A stretch of 64,000 bases of DNA, taken from the NCBI RefSeq assembly GCF_003987095.1, contig NZ_PIQA01000003.1, positions 288,882 through 352,881 of the forward strand. Reading direction: 5' to 3'. Below are positions 49,871 to 58,828 of the stretch, piece by piece (within the stretch, counting starts at the first letter, position 1; each line of letters opens with the position of its first letter). Made by a program: the position numbers and the translations under genes. The notes beneath the pieces were generated by a model. It saw only the letters and a program-made list of their open reading frames with translations. It had not been told where the DNA came from and made no database searches. This DNA is from Idiomarina piscisalsi. GTDB taxonomy: Bacteria; Pseudomonadota; Gammaproteobacteria; Enterobacterales; Alteromonadaceae.

Positions 49871-51718
49871 TACAACACGAAATCCAATGTAGTTAGAGTT
49901 GAAATCTGCCGGAAGTTCCATTTTAGTCGAAACTCGGGCAAGACTTGGCGTAAAGTTCCACGCACCGCCTTTCACAACGACACCGTTGTCAGTTTGCGCC
50001 CACTCCCAGACATTACCAACGGTATCAAATAATCCCCAAGGATTACGGTGGAAACTGGCTACTGGTGCAGGACGTTGATTAGACCAGTCAGAGCCACAGT
50101 TGCGGCAGTTTGCCTTACCAAAACCAACATCGTTACCCCACCAAAAGTCCGTTTCAGTTCCAGCACGAGCGGCATATTCCCACTCAGCTTCGGTTGGTAC
50201 GCTGTATTTAAATCCGCTTTTCGTTGTCAGCCAGTCAGCATAAGCTTTCGCATCGTTGTAACTTACGCATACAACGGGTGAGTTATCAGACTGTTTGTAG
50301 CCCGGATTCTTCCAGCTTAGTTTTTCATTAAACTCAGGACGCCCGTTTTTAAGCGTTGCACAAGTTCCGCGTTTCTCAGCATCGGTTACGTAGGCGGTGT
50401 CTTCAACGAAGTCTCTAAAGTGCTTAACGGTAATTTCTGTATCTGAAATACCTAATGCATTGGGAATTTCACGAGTTTCCGCTGGGCGTTCATTAGGTAA
50501 GCCATTGCCAATTAAATTACCCATCTTGAACTTACCGGCAGGCACTACAACAAGCTCTGGACCTCGAACGTCACGATATAAAATATCCTGAATTTTTTCA
50601 CCACGAGTAAATGAGTACTCAGACTTTTCCAGTTCCGCTCGAATAGACATAGCGTCTTTAAGGCGAATTTTTTCCGCATAGGCTGAATAGCCATACTTCA
50701 GGACTTCGACTTCGTGCTCGCCACCTGGCAACATCACTTCGATAGGTGTCGAACCATAACTAACACCATCAATGATAACTTCGTCGTCGTATACGTTTGA
50801 GCGTATCGTTAACGGGTGCATGACGGAGCTATCAACCGTTTCTTCATCACCCGCCTGCAACTCCCCCGGCCGTTGCTCCGTTGCGCAATAACGCATATCG
50901 ACGCCAAGCAGTGTACATGCCTGGCTTTGAGGTAGCTGACCACGTAGTTCTACTGCGAGTTTAACACCGTAGTTACCCGCTCCGCTGAAACCGTTGCTAA
51001 TAGTTTTTGAACCTAAAATCTGAACATTCGGGCTGGCTTTCTCTAAATTCTCGCGCGCTAGAGAAGACTCACTTAAACTTGCAAGAATTTCATCAAGATA
51101 TTGCTTCGACGCTTTTTGCTTAGCCATCAGCTTACCGCGGTTTTCACATTGTCCAAGCGTTTCATTGCGGTCACAGCTAATTGACTGGCTAACTTCAAGT
51201 TCTCCTGAGCGGTTAAATTCATTTTCAAGACGATCAACACGAGCGATATTACGCTGCTCTTTTAACGTCTCAATTTCGTTAATCAGGCTATGCTTGCTAA
51301 CTCGAGCTTCTTCTACTTCTTTTGATTTTTGGTTCACCAAGCTGACTTGTTTTTTTATGTCTTCTTTATTTTGCTGATGAGCCATAACCGCTTGCTTATA
51401 CGCTTCCTGAGCGCCAGCGATATCAATGGTAGGATCTTCCACTAAGCGCTGATAGCGGTCATTCATTTCCGCTAGTGCAGACTCTCTTTTCTGCTCAAGT
51501 TCGTTATTACGCTCGCGTAGATTCTGCAACTTATTCCTTAGCTCCCGCTCTTCTTGCTGAAGTTGATTCACGGTACCGGAAAAGTTTTCAAAATCGCTCT
51601 CTAGCGTCGAAATTTGATTTGTAATTTCTTCGACGGTCATCTCCTGCTGAGCAAGAGCCGTCGAGGCGAGAGTCAATGTAGAGGCCATAATTAAGGCCAG
51701 TCGAGCCAATCGCATCAT
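49859..51718 (-). CDS. Exported coiled-coil protein with PEGA and FGE/SUMF1-like domains
   Basis: A 619-residue predicted periplasmic protein. Signal peptide to about residue 24 (TALAQQ). A long charged coiled coil spans about 28-180. A PEGA-like domain lies at about 305-360 (DEVIIDGVSYGSTPIEVMLPGG). A C-terminal FGE-sulfatase (SUMF1) fold lies at about 385-619 (VPAGKFKMGN, VPTEAEWEYAARAG, FDTVGNVWEWA, KGGAWNFTPSLARVS, IGFRVVRAQ). The two active-site cysteines that follow the GGSW-type motif in true formylglycine-generating enzymes are absent, so it is probably a binding or structural member. Two adjacent ATGs (51718, 51715) are possible. It lies between the MSHA remnant and mreB. Confidence 0.88.
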   Translation of the reverse strand: MMRLARLALIMASTLTLASTALAQQEMTVEEITNQISTLESDFENFSGTVNQLQQEERELRNKLQNLRERNNELEQKRESALAEMNDRYQRLVEDPTIDIAGAQEAYKQAVMAHQQNKEDIKKQVSLVNQKSKEVEEARVSKHSLINEIETLKEQRNIARVDRLENEFNRSGELEVSQSISCDRNETLGQCENRGKLMAKQKASKQYLDEILASLSESSLARENLEKASPNVQILGSKTISNGFSGAGNYGVKLAVELRGQLPQSQACTLLGVDMRYCATEQRPGELQAGDEETVDSSVMHPLTIRSNVYDDEVIIDGVSYGSTPIEVMLPGGEHEVEVLKYGYSAYAEKIRLKDAMSIRAELEKSEYSFTRGEKIQDILYRDVRGPELVVVPAGKFKMGNLIGNGLPNERPAETREIPNALGISDTEITVKHFRDFVEDTAYVTDAEKRGTCATLKNGRPEFNEKLSWKNPGYKQSDNSPVVCVSYNDAKAYADWLTTKSGFKYSVPTEAEWEYAARAGTETDFWWGNDVGFGKANCRNCGSDWSNQRPAPVASFHRNPWGLFDTVGNVWEWAQTDNGVVVKGGAWNFTPSLARVSTKMELPADFNSNYIGFRVVRAQ

Positions 51719-51912
51719 GTTTCCATTCCAAGCTTGAAAAAATAACAAAGCGGCGTAAAAGCCAAAGCCGTCATCGCGCTATCGTTATTGTAATAATGAA
51801 CGTTCGTCAACGTCGCGCATTTTTTGTTTAAACTCTGCTTTATGCTATTTGCTTGTTAACAAAAGAGCAAGAGGCATTGTCACCGAATTGTCGATTATTC
51901 GTTAAAAGAATA

Positions 51913-53510
51913 CTACCATCCTAACTCACGCCAGTAAATCTGGCGATCTCGTCCTCGGTAAATACCAAAGGTGCCTTCTGCTTGAGGGTTTTCATCAAAC
52001 GAGCCATCGCCGTGTAAGTGTCCTGAAGGTTTAATCGACCATAGTAAAGGTTTGCTGAGTCTACCTCCGCAGCACCGTAAGAAGCCGACAAATCACTATT
52101 TTGAAGCGTTGAGTAAAAGTTCGCGTCTTCCCGGTCATCTAACTGCCACCCCAGAATATAATTTCTGAACGGGCCATCGGGTTGCCCCGAACTTAAACGA
52201 GAAACCGATACTGAAGCGTTCCCTGTAAACTGACCCACACCGTCACCCCACTCCCAAACCCCGTCATAACTGACGGTGTGATCAACAAGTTGGTTCCTAG
52301 ACGAGTCATAGGCGTAAAATAACGGCTCAGCTTTTGCTAAAGAACCAGTGTAGTTGAGCGTTTTATTACCTGAAGCATTAACCACTTGTGCTGACAGCGA
52401 TACCGGCTGAGGTTGACCCATATAGTAGAAGTCAGTGCAGGTTCCATCAAATTCAGCCGTTAAAAGTTTAAATTTATCCATCCACAACACTAACTTTTCT
52501 GTGTCGGTTGCGTAACCTTGCAAGTAAATCTTTTCGCCATTAAGCCCGAAGTTTTCCAGCCAAATACCCTGTGGCGTAATGTCCGCCAACTCTCTCAATA
52601 AAGAAGCCACCGCAGACGAAGCCGACGTTTCAAAGTCATTAATACTTTGTCGAAACGTTCTTGCATCTTGAATATAGGTTTGTAATTCCGTTTTCTTAGC
52701 CACCAAATCGGGGCTTTGTTTACGGTTACTTAAACGGTCACGCAACGACGTTAATTGGTTATTCGCGGCGTTTAATTGCTCGGTCAGCTCTTCATTCTTA
52801 GCTTGAGCCTGGCTTTGTTGCCACCCGGCAATAGTAGCTAACGCAAGAATCACTACCGCAATAACCACTAAACCCATGGTTAACTTACCCAAAGTTAGGC
52901 GCTGATTAACAGGGACTAAGTCACCACGATATAAGTTAACGCTTTGCTTCATTGCGGTAACGCCGCGCAAAATACGGGTAAACAGCAGTCCTTTCGAGGT
53001 GTAAATTTGAGCCAAATACTGCTTTTCCTGAGTTTGGTAAATGACCATTTCAGGGTGAGTTGGCGGCTTAATCAAGCTCGGTAATGTCAATTCAGATACG
53101 GTAATAGCGACCAATGACAAATCATTATCTTCCAGAAAGTCCACCCAAGGCTTGAGGAGCTGTTTACTCGCCACTACAGCCACAACTTTATCCTGACCCG
53201 TTGGTTGTTCAGGGAACTCATAATAATCCGCGATAATATCGTCTGCAGATAAAGACACGAGATCATCTAAACTGTACTTCAGGCTATCTGCTATCTCTTC
53301 TGAATCAACCATGGGACGGTCAACCAGAACCGACTCATAGCAGTCGGTACCTAATACCAGCGAAACCGATGCATCTTTTAACGAGAGTCGTTTGTATTTT
53401 TTTAGAATATGGGCGGCTTTTTCAATGAGGTTGCCGGGCTGCGCGTCTTCTTGATCGTTCACAATGAGCTCACACTTTCCCGCGTAACTCTTTGCGACTA
53501 ATAAGCGCAC
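51913..53510 (-). pseudogene. mshI-mshQ chimera: remnant of a deleted MSHA pilus locus
   Basis: One open frame of 529 codons (53510-51921, GTG start) joins parts of different MSHA pilus genes. Residues 1 to about 185 are PilM-like MshI, cut short. Residues about 187-352 (from MKQSVNLYRGDL, one membrane helix at about 208-229, coiled coil, IWLENFGLNGEKIYL) are PilN-like MshI2. Residues about 355-497 (DFYYMGQPQPVSLSAQVV, NYTGSLAKAE, GPFRNYILGWQLDD, LYYGRLNLQD) match the DUF6701 region of MshQ. After Asp497 the open frame is nonsense. From 52020 the frame one base off encodes GDGSFDENPQAEGTFGIYRG and then IYWREL before a stop at 51913, the normal MshQ C-terminus. No mshJ to mshP remain. Family assignments are from recall. 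Confidence 0.75.
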
Positions 53511-53631
53511 ACTCTTTTGCGTAATTTGGAAGCAAACGTGATGAGCATTTTTTTCTGTTGCTTAAATCCAAACACCCGGCAACACCTTTTTATTATTTTT
53601 AAAGCATCTTATCAGAATCTTTGCAAAGCAC

Positions 53632-53637
53632 ATTATA
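53632..53637 (-). promoter_or_regulatory. Perfect -10 element upstream of the mshI remnant
   Basis: Minus strand TATAAT, with a -35-like TTTGAG 16 bases further upstream, about 120 bases before the GTG. It suggests that the scar gene may still be transcribed. Confidence 0.4.
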
Positions 53638-53676
53638 AAATGCGCTTTAAACACTCAAATATAACCAATATCATAA

Positions 53677-53692
53677 CCCATATTTCTATGGG
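53677..53692 (-). terminator. Small hairpin after pyrC
   Basis: CCCATA / TATGGG stem with a GAAA tetraloop on the minus strand, 12 bases beyond the pyrC stop. The following TTATGATATT is only weakly T-rich, so terminator strength is doubtful. The remaining 190-base gap to the mshI remnant is AT-rich and shows no gene. Confidence 0.4.
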
Positions 53693-53703
53693 CTCTTTCA
53701 CTC

Positions 53704-54744
53704 TTAGCTCTGAACCTTCCAGTTAAGTGATTCACCCGACCAATACGGCACCATGGGTCCATTTTCGGTATCCACGGTTGCCGGCACCTGCCAAGGCTCT
53801 TTAACCAGAGTCAACTCGCTGGTATTTCTTGGCATACGATAAAAGTCTGCACCAAAACCACTGGCGAAATCGGCCAGTTTATCCAGCGCACCATGTGCAT
53901 CGAAAAACTCAGCGTAGAGTTCAATGGCCGCCGGTGCCGAATAACAGCCCGCGCAGCCACATGCTGTTTCTTTTTTGTCTTGTGTATGTGGCGCAGAGTC
54001 GGTTCCTAAAAAAAACTTCGGATTACCCGACAGGGCGGCTCTTTGCAGTTCCATTTGATGAGAGCGACGTTTTAAAATAGGCAGGCAATAATTGTGAGGG
54101 CGCACGCCTCCAACCAATAAGTCGTTGCGGTTCATCAGCAAGTGCTGTGGCGTCATTGTCGCAGCCACATATTCAGACGACTCTTCAACAAAGGCAACAG
54201 CGTCCGCAGTTGTTATATGCTCGAGTACCAAGCGCAAAGTCGGGAATTTTTCCGTAATAGGACGTAAATGACGGTCAATAAAGACTTTCTCGCGATCGAA
54301 AATATCCACGTCAGCGTCTGTTACCTCTCCGTGCACCAACAACGGCACCTCGTGTTGCTGCATAGCTTCTAGCACTGGCGCCAGCGCATCAACCGACTTA
54401 ACCCCGGCCGCGGAGTTGGTAGTTGCCCCGGACGGATACAGTTTAAAGCCAATGACATGCTCGTTGGCAGCCGCTGCGGCAACCAGTTCAGGTGTAGTGT
54501 CAGCGGTAAGGTACAGCGCCATCATAGGCTCAAAGCTATAGTTTTCAGGTAGTTGCTCTAAAATGCGCTGCCGGTACGCCATAGCCGCTTCGACGGTAGT
54601 GACCGGGGGAACCAAATTCGGCATAATCACCGCACGATTAAAAACCGCCGCAGAAGCAGGTACGGTCGTTGCTAACATCGCCTCGTCACGTAGGTGCAAG
54701 TGCCAGTCATCGGGGGTTGGAATTGTGAAAGTTTGCATAGTCAT
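53704..54744 (-). CDS. pyrC: Dihydroorotase (class II)
   Basis: PyrC closes carbamoyl aspartate to dihydroorotate in pyrimidine synthesis. Metal ligands are visible in DDWHLHLRD, the carboxylated lysine region IGFKLYPSGATTNS, VHGEVTD, VLEHITT, and LGTDSAPH followed by KKETACGCAGC. 346 residues, close to E. coli PyrC. It is not part of the usual ssb-csrD-msh neighbourhood. Confidence 0.97.
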   Translation of the reverse strand: MTMQTFTIPTPDDWHLHLRDEAMLATTVPASAAVFNRAVIMPNLVPPVTTVEAAMAYRQRILEQLPENYSFEPMMALYLTADTTPELVAAAAANEHVIGFKLYPSGATTNSAAGVKSVDALAPVLEAMQQHEVPLLVHGEVTDADVDIFDREKVFIDRHLRPITEKFPTLRLVLEHITTADAVAFVEESSEYVAATMTPQHLLMNRNDLLVGGVRPHNYCLPILKRRSHQMELQRAALSGNPKFFLGTDSAPHTQDKKETACGCAGCYSAPAAIELYAEFFDAHGALDKLADFASGFGADFYRMPRNTSELTLVKEPWQVPATVDTENGPMVPYWSGESLNWKVQS

Positions 54745-54793
54745 ACGCCACTGAAAAATGATGCCCTATTGTAGCGTATTATTCAGTCGCTTG

Positions 54794-55375
54794 TTAGCGC
54801 AGCTGCATAGCCTCTTTCCAATGTTTTCGGCAACAAGACACATAGCGGTCGTTACCGCCTATGGCTATTTGCTGCCCCATGCGTACTGCATTTCCTTGTT
54901 CGTCAACTCTTAGCGACATCGTAGCTTTGCGCCCACAATGGCAAATGGTTTTCATCTCCACAAGCTTGTCGGCAACAGCCAACAACACAGCACTGCCCGG
55001 AAATGCGCTGCCAAATGCATCGGTACGGATGCCATAACACATAACTGGAATGTCGTCGGTATCAGTCAGAGTCGTCAATTGCCAAACTTGTTGCTCGGTT
55101 AAAAACTGGGCTTCGTCAATCAAGACGCAATCGATAGCTTTACGCTTATGCTCCTGCCGAACAAGTTCGGTTAAATCGCACTTGTGGGTAAAAGACAGTG
55201 CTTTGCGATCGATGCCTAAGCGCGATGCGATTTTGCCATGCCCCGCGCGATCATCAACCGTCGGCGTCATTAGCAACACATGCTGCTCACGCTCTTCGTA
55301 ATTATGCGCAACCTGCAGTAAGGATGTGCTTTTGCCCGCATTCATAGCGGAATAGGTGAAATAAAGTGAAGCCAT
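54794..55375 (-). CDS. tdk: Thymidine kinase
   Basis: Tdk phosphorylates thymidine in nucleoside salvage. P-loop SAMNAGKSTSLLQVAHNYEER, DEAQFLTEQQV, and zinc-binding cysteines in CHCGRKATMSLR plus the C-terminal SCCRKHW. 193 residues, type II (homotetrameric) family. Upstream of pyrC on the same strand and divergent from add. Confidence 0.97.
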   Translation of the reverse strand: MASLYFTYSAMNAGKSTSLLQVAHNYEEREQHVLLMTPTVDDRAGHGKIASRLGIDRKALSFTHKCDLTELVRQEHKRKAIDCVLIDEAQFLTEQQVWQLTTLTDTDDIPVMCYGIRTDAFGSAFPGSAVLLAVADKLVEMKTICHCGRKATMSLRVDEQGNAVRMGQQIAIGGNDRYVSCCRKHWKEAMQLR

Positions 55376-55475
55376 TTCTGTTCTTGTTATTTTTAAAGCA
55401 GTAGCAATTCATGCAGAGATTACCACGATTTTATGCCAAAATGGGACAAAGCAACGCAATTCAGGAGTTCTCCCA

Positions 55476-56702
55476 ATGCACTATTCCCCCGAATTTATCA
55501 AAGCGATTCCAAAGGCCGACTTACACTTGCACTTAGACGGCAGCTTGCGCGCCAGTAGCCTGATAGATATGGCCAAACGGGTCGACGTTGAACTCCCCAG
55601 CTATACCGAAGAAGGCCTGTTCGAAAAAGTTTTTAAGTCGCACTACAACAATTTGGGCGAATACCTCAATGGCTTTCAGTACACCTGTGCCGTACTGCGC
55701 GACCTTGAAAATTTGGAGCAAGCCTCTTACGAGTTGGCGGTTGATAACCAGGAAGAAGGCGTTAATTACATAGAGGTTCGGTTTGCGCCGCAGTTGCTGA
55801 TGGATCCAAGTAAAGGCGTTACCTTTGACACTATTATGCATGTGGTTAATGACGGTTTATTACGAGCAAAGAAAGAGTACAACAACCGTCCGGATGTAAA
55901 AAATGGTGATAAGCCGCCTTTCGATTACGGCATTATTAACTGTGCGATGCGCATGTTCGGCAAAAAAGGGTTTTCACCTTATTACACACAAATCTTCCAG
56001 TTAATGCGCGACTTCGAACCGATGCAGGTCATTAAGACGGCGGCTATGGATTTAGTGCGCGCCAGCGTGCGAATGCGCGATGAAGAAGGTATGCCGATAG
56101 TAGGGCTGGACATTGCCGGTCAGGAAATTGGTTATCCAGCGGGCGAATTTAAAGAAGTGTACGAATACGCTCACGAAAACTTTCTACTGAAAACCGTGCA
56201 CGCGGGTGAGGCTTACGGCGCCGAGAGTATTTTTGAAGCCTTAACCAAGTGTCATGCTGACCGATTAGGTCACGGGTATTCGTTATTCTCGCCGGAAATG
56301 ACGGAAGACCCATCCATTGAAGATCCAAAAGCCTACGGCGAAAGCTTGGCATCTTATATTGCTGACCGGCGCATTGCTGTAGAAGTGTGTTTGACCAGTA
56401 ATTTGCAGACAAACCCAGCGATTGGTGATATCAAAAACCACAACTTCAAGCACATGCTGGATAATCGCTTAGCCACCATTATTTGTACAGACAATCGCCT
56501 GGTGTCTCGCACAACAGTGACTAACGAGTACCAACTAGCACTGGATAACTTTGATATTTCGTTGAAACGCTTAAAGGACATTGTCGCGTACGGCTTTAAA
56601 AAGAACTTTTTCCCAGGCCGTTATGTTGAGAAGCGTGAATACGCCAAACAGAACCTGGCGTATTTTGACAGGGTGGTCGAGCAGTTTGGACTAAGTGAAT
56701 AA
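55476..56702 (+). CDS. Adenosine deaminase family protein
   Basis: Zinc-dependent purine deaminase fold, 408 residues. Metal ligands in KADLHLHLDGSLR; catalytic HAGEAYG; RLGHGYSLF; and ICTDNRLVSRTTVTNEY, which replaces the TDDP of E. coli and animal enzymes. The TDNRLxS form is found in other bacterial adenosine deaminases, so adenosine is the likely substrate, though a related aminopurine is possible. It is longer than E. coli Add (333) because of an insert around residues 130-150 (NNRPDVKNGDKPPFDYG). CAGGAG SD. Groups with tdk and pyrC as nucleotide metabolism. Confidence 0.88.
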   Translation: MHYSPEFIKAIPKADLHLHLDGSLRASSLIDMAKRVDVELPSYTEEGLFEKVFKSHYNNLGEYLNGFQYTCAVLRDLENLEQASYELAVDNQEEGVNYIEVRFAPQLLMDPSKGVTFDTIMHVVNDGLLRAKKEYNNRPDVKNGDKPPFDYGIINCAMRMFGKKGFSPYYTQIFQLMRDFEPMQVIKTAAMDLVRASVRMRDEEGMPIVGLDIAGQEIGYPAGEFKEVYEYAHENFLLKTVHAGEAYGAESIFEALTKCHADRLGHGYSLFSPEMTEDPSIEDPKAYGESLASYIADRRIAVEVCLTSNLQTNPAIGDIKNHNFKHMLDNRLATIICTDNRLVSRTTVTNEYQLALDNFDISLKRLKDIVAYGFKKNFFPGRYVEKREYAKQNLAYFDRVVEQFGLSE

Positions 56703-56716
56703 CTCATAGGAAATAC

Positions 56717-56740
56717 AAAGCCCCTGTTTAAAGGGGCTTT
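56717..56740. terminator. Bidirectional terminator between add-like gene and ssb
   Basis: AAAGCCCC (56717-56724) and GGGGCTTT (56733-56740) form an 8-bp stem with an 8-base loop between convergent genes. Short T-runs occur on both sides, so it can end transcription in either direction. Confidence 0.7.
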
Positions 56741-56776
56741 AGAAACAATATTCACAATATAACCCTGAGGTGTACT

Positions 56777-57316
56777 CTAGAACGGAATGTCATCGTCAAA
56801 GTCGGTGTCCGGCGAGAACGGTGCCGGCTCAGCCGGTTTCTGTTGCGGCTGCTGACTCTGTTGAGACGGTTGTGGTGCCGGGCGTTGTTGCTGCTGGCCG
56901 CCATAGTTACCTTGTTGACCACCGCCATAACCCTGGCCTTGAGAAGGTCCGCCCTGAGGGCCACCTTGAGAACCGCCGCGTGAGTCAAGCATCTGCATTT
57001 CGTTAATTACGATTTCTGTCGTGTAACGCTCTACATTGTCTTGCCCTGTCCACTTACGAGTTTGTAAGCGCCCTTCAACATAAACTTTGGAACCTTTCTT
57101 AAGGTACTCACCAGCAATTTCTGCCAAACGACGATACGCTACACAACGGTGCCATTCAGTTTGCTCGCGCGGCTCTCCGGTTTGCTTGTCTTTCCAGGTT
57201 TCACTGGTCGCAATCGATAAGTTGGCTATCGCCGTGCTGTTCTGGGTATAACGCACTTCGGGATCTGCACCCAGATTACCAATTAAAATTACTTTGTTCA
57301 CACCGCGGCTGGCCAT
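56777..57316 (-). CDS. ssb: Single-stranded DNA-binding protein
   Basis: SSB coats single-stranded DNA in replication, repair and recombination. OB fold about 1-110 ([49 protein letters not shown]), a glycine/glutamine/proline-rich linker, and the acidic protein-interaction tail DFDDDIPF. 179 residues. SD AGGAGAG lies in the yajR stop region, one base away, so it is likely cotranscribed. Confidence 0.97.
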   Translation of the reverse strand: MASRGVNKVILIGNLGADPEVRYTQNSTAIANLSIATSETWKDKQTGEPREQTEWHRCVAYRRLAEIAGEYLKKGSKVYVEGRLQTRKWTGQDNVERYTTEIVINEMQMLDSRGGSQGGPQGGPSQGQGYGGGQQGNYGGQQQQRPAPQPSQQSQQPQQKPAEPAPFSPDTDFDDDIPF

Positions 57317-57317
57317 T

Positions 57318-58697
57318 TTACTCTCCTGTTCTTAATGCACTAAGCAGCTCATTCACTGCTTTTTCATCGTACGCTTTTTTATCGACTTTTAAATACGTTG
57401 CCTGATCGTCTTCGACCCAGCGTGCTTCTTTTACACCAGTGATGGTTAGTAACTGCTCACTTAAACGTATCGCTTTGTCCTTCGTCAAGTTTGGGGTTGC
57501 TACCGACAAGCTGGTGACGCTTTCCGGGTTCTTCATCAGGAAGCTGATAACAAACCAACATAGTAGCAAGATCAAACAGAATACCACAATGCCCGATGTC
57601 TGATAGTTTTGTAAGACCCAGCCGCCAGCAACACCGCCGACAAACGCTCCTAAAAACTGGCTGGTTGAATAAATGCCACTGGCACTTCCCTTACTACCGG
57701 CAGGGGCTATACGGGTTAACAATGACGGTAAGCTGGCTTCAATAAAATTAAAGCCTGTAAAAAATACGACTAGCGCCGCGACCAACCAAACGGCTGACTC
57801 ACCGGCATAGAAAACCGTCGCCAGCGAAATAATGAGTATAGCGATAGATGCTCGTAACCACTGTACTGAGCTATTATTTCGGGCGCTTCGAATAATCATT
57901 GGCACCATCAACACCACCGATGCGGCTAGCGTTGGTAAATAAAACCAAGCATGTGTTTGACTCTCAAAACCAGCACTTTGCAACTGTGTGGGAATGGTCA
58001 CAAACCAAGCCGTTAAAATAGCGTGCAACACAAAAATGCCGCTATTCAGGCACCAAAGCTGCTTATGCTTTAAGAGCTTTTTCAGTTCAGAAGCCACTGG
58101 CAGAGATTCTCTTCGCGCTGAAGTTGTCACCACTTGAGGCACACTTATAACCAGCACAACAATACCCAACACTCCGGTTGCAGCCGTAAACCAGAAAAGC
58201 CCCGACAAACCAATAATACCGCCGAGCAACGGCCCAACAACCAACGAGACCGCAAACGCCAAACCAATACACATACCAATAATAGCCATGACTTTCGGTC
58301 GTTGCTCGTCACGCGATAAGTCCGCCGCTAACGCCAGGATAGCAGCAGCTATCGCGCCAACGCCTTGCAGCGCACGACCGACACTCACCATCACCAGACT
58401 ATCTGCTAATGCAGCGACAATACTGCCCAGCACAAACACGACCAAACCGCCAATAATAATGGGTTTTCGGCCGATACGGTCTGATGCCATACCTAATGGA
58501 ATTTGCAGCAACGCCTGGGTCAGCCCATAAGCGCCTAGTGCAATACCAACCAGCAATGGTGAATAATCCGGATAGGCTTGTGCGTAAACCGCCAATACCG
58601 GCATGATCAAAAACAGCCCTAACATCCGTATACCAAATACAGACGCCAATGAGAAAGCGGCTTTACGTTCGGTCTTATTTAACGAGTGTTGCGTCAT
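57318..58697 (-). CDS. yajR: MFS transporter YajR with C-terminal YAM domain
   Basis: Twelve-helix major facilitator, 459 residues. [20 protein letters not shown] starts helix 1; motif [34 protein letters not shown]. After helix 12 a ferredoxin-like C-terminal domain (about 390-455: [16 protein letters not shown]) matches the YAM domain of E. coli YajR. The transported substrate is unknown. The ssb-MFS-uvrA order is also seen in Vibrio. Confidence 0.9.
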   Translation of the reverse strand: MTQHSLNKTERKAAFSLASVFGIRMLGLFLIMPVLAVYAQAYPDYSPLLVGIALGAYGLTQALLQIPLGMASDRIGRKPIIIGGLVVFVLGSIVAALADSLVMVSVGRALQGVGAIAAAILALAADLSRDEQRPKVMAIIGMCIGLAFAVSLVVGPLLGGIIGLSGLFWFTAATGVLGIVVLVISVPQVVTTSARRESLPVASELKKLLKHKQLWCLNSGIFVLHAILTAWFVTIPTQLQSAGFESQTHAWFYLPTLAASVVLMVPMIIRSARNNSSVQWLRASIAILIISLATVFYAGESAVWLVAALVVFFTGFNFIEASLPSLLTRIAPAGSKGSASGIYSTSQFLGAFVGGVAGGWVLQNYQTSGIVVFCLILLLCWFVISFLMKNPESVTSLSVATPNLTKDKAIRLSEQLLTITGVKEARWVEDDQATYLKVDKKAYDEKAVNELLSALRTGE

Positions 58698-58828
58698 GTT
58701 ACTGCGTTTGCGCTAGTATCAGAATGAATCATGCGGATATTGTACCAGAAGGCACACACTGTGCGATAATGGCGTTTTGTCGTCGACTTCCTACAAGTTG
58801 AAGATTTGCTGAAAAACAGACGGGAATT

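Noticed and set aside
51921..52019. The last 32 residues of the MSHA chimera as a genuine domain
   Set aside because: They are the frameshifted reading of sequence that encodes the MshQ C-terminus one frame over.
58700..58718. TACT...AGTA palindrome-like sequence near yajR/uvrA as a LexA (SOS) box
   Set aside because: The inner positions read CTGC...CTAG and do not fit CTGT-N8-ACAG; no other site in the uvrA upstream region fits better.
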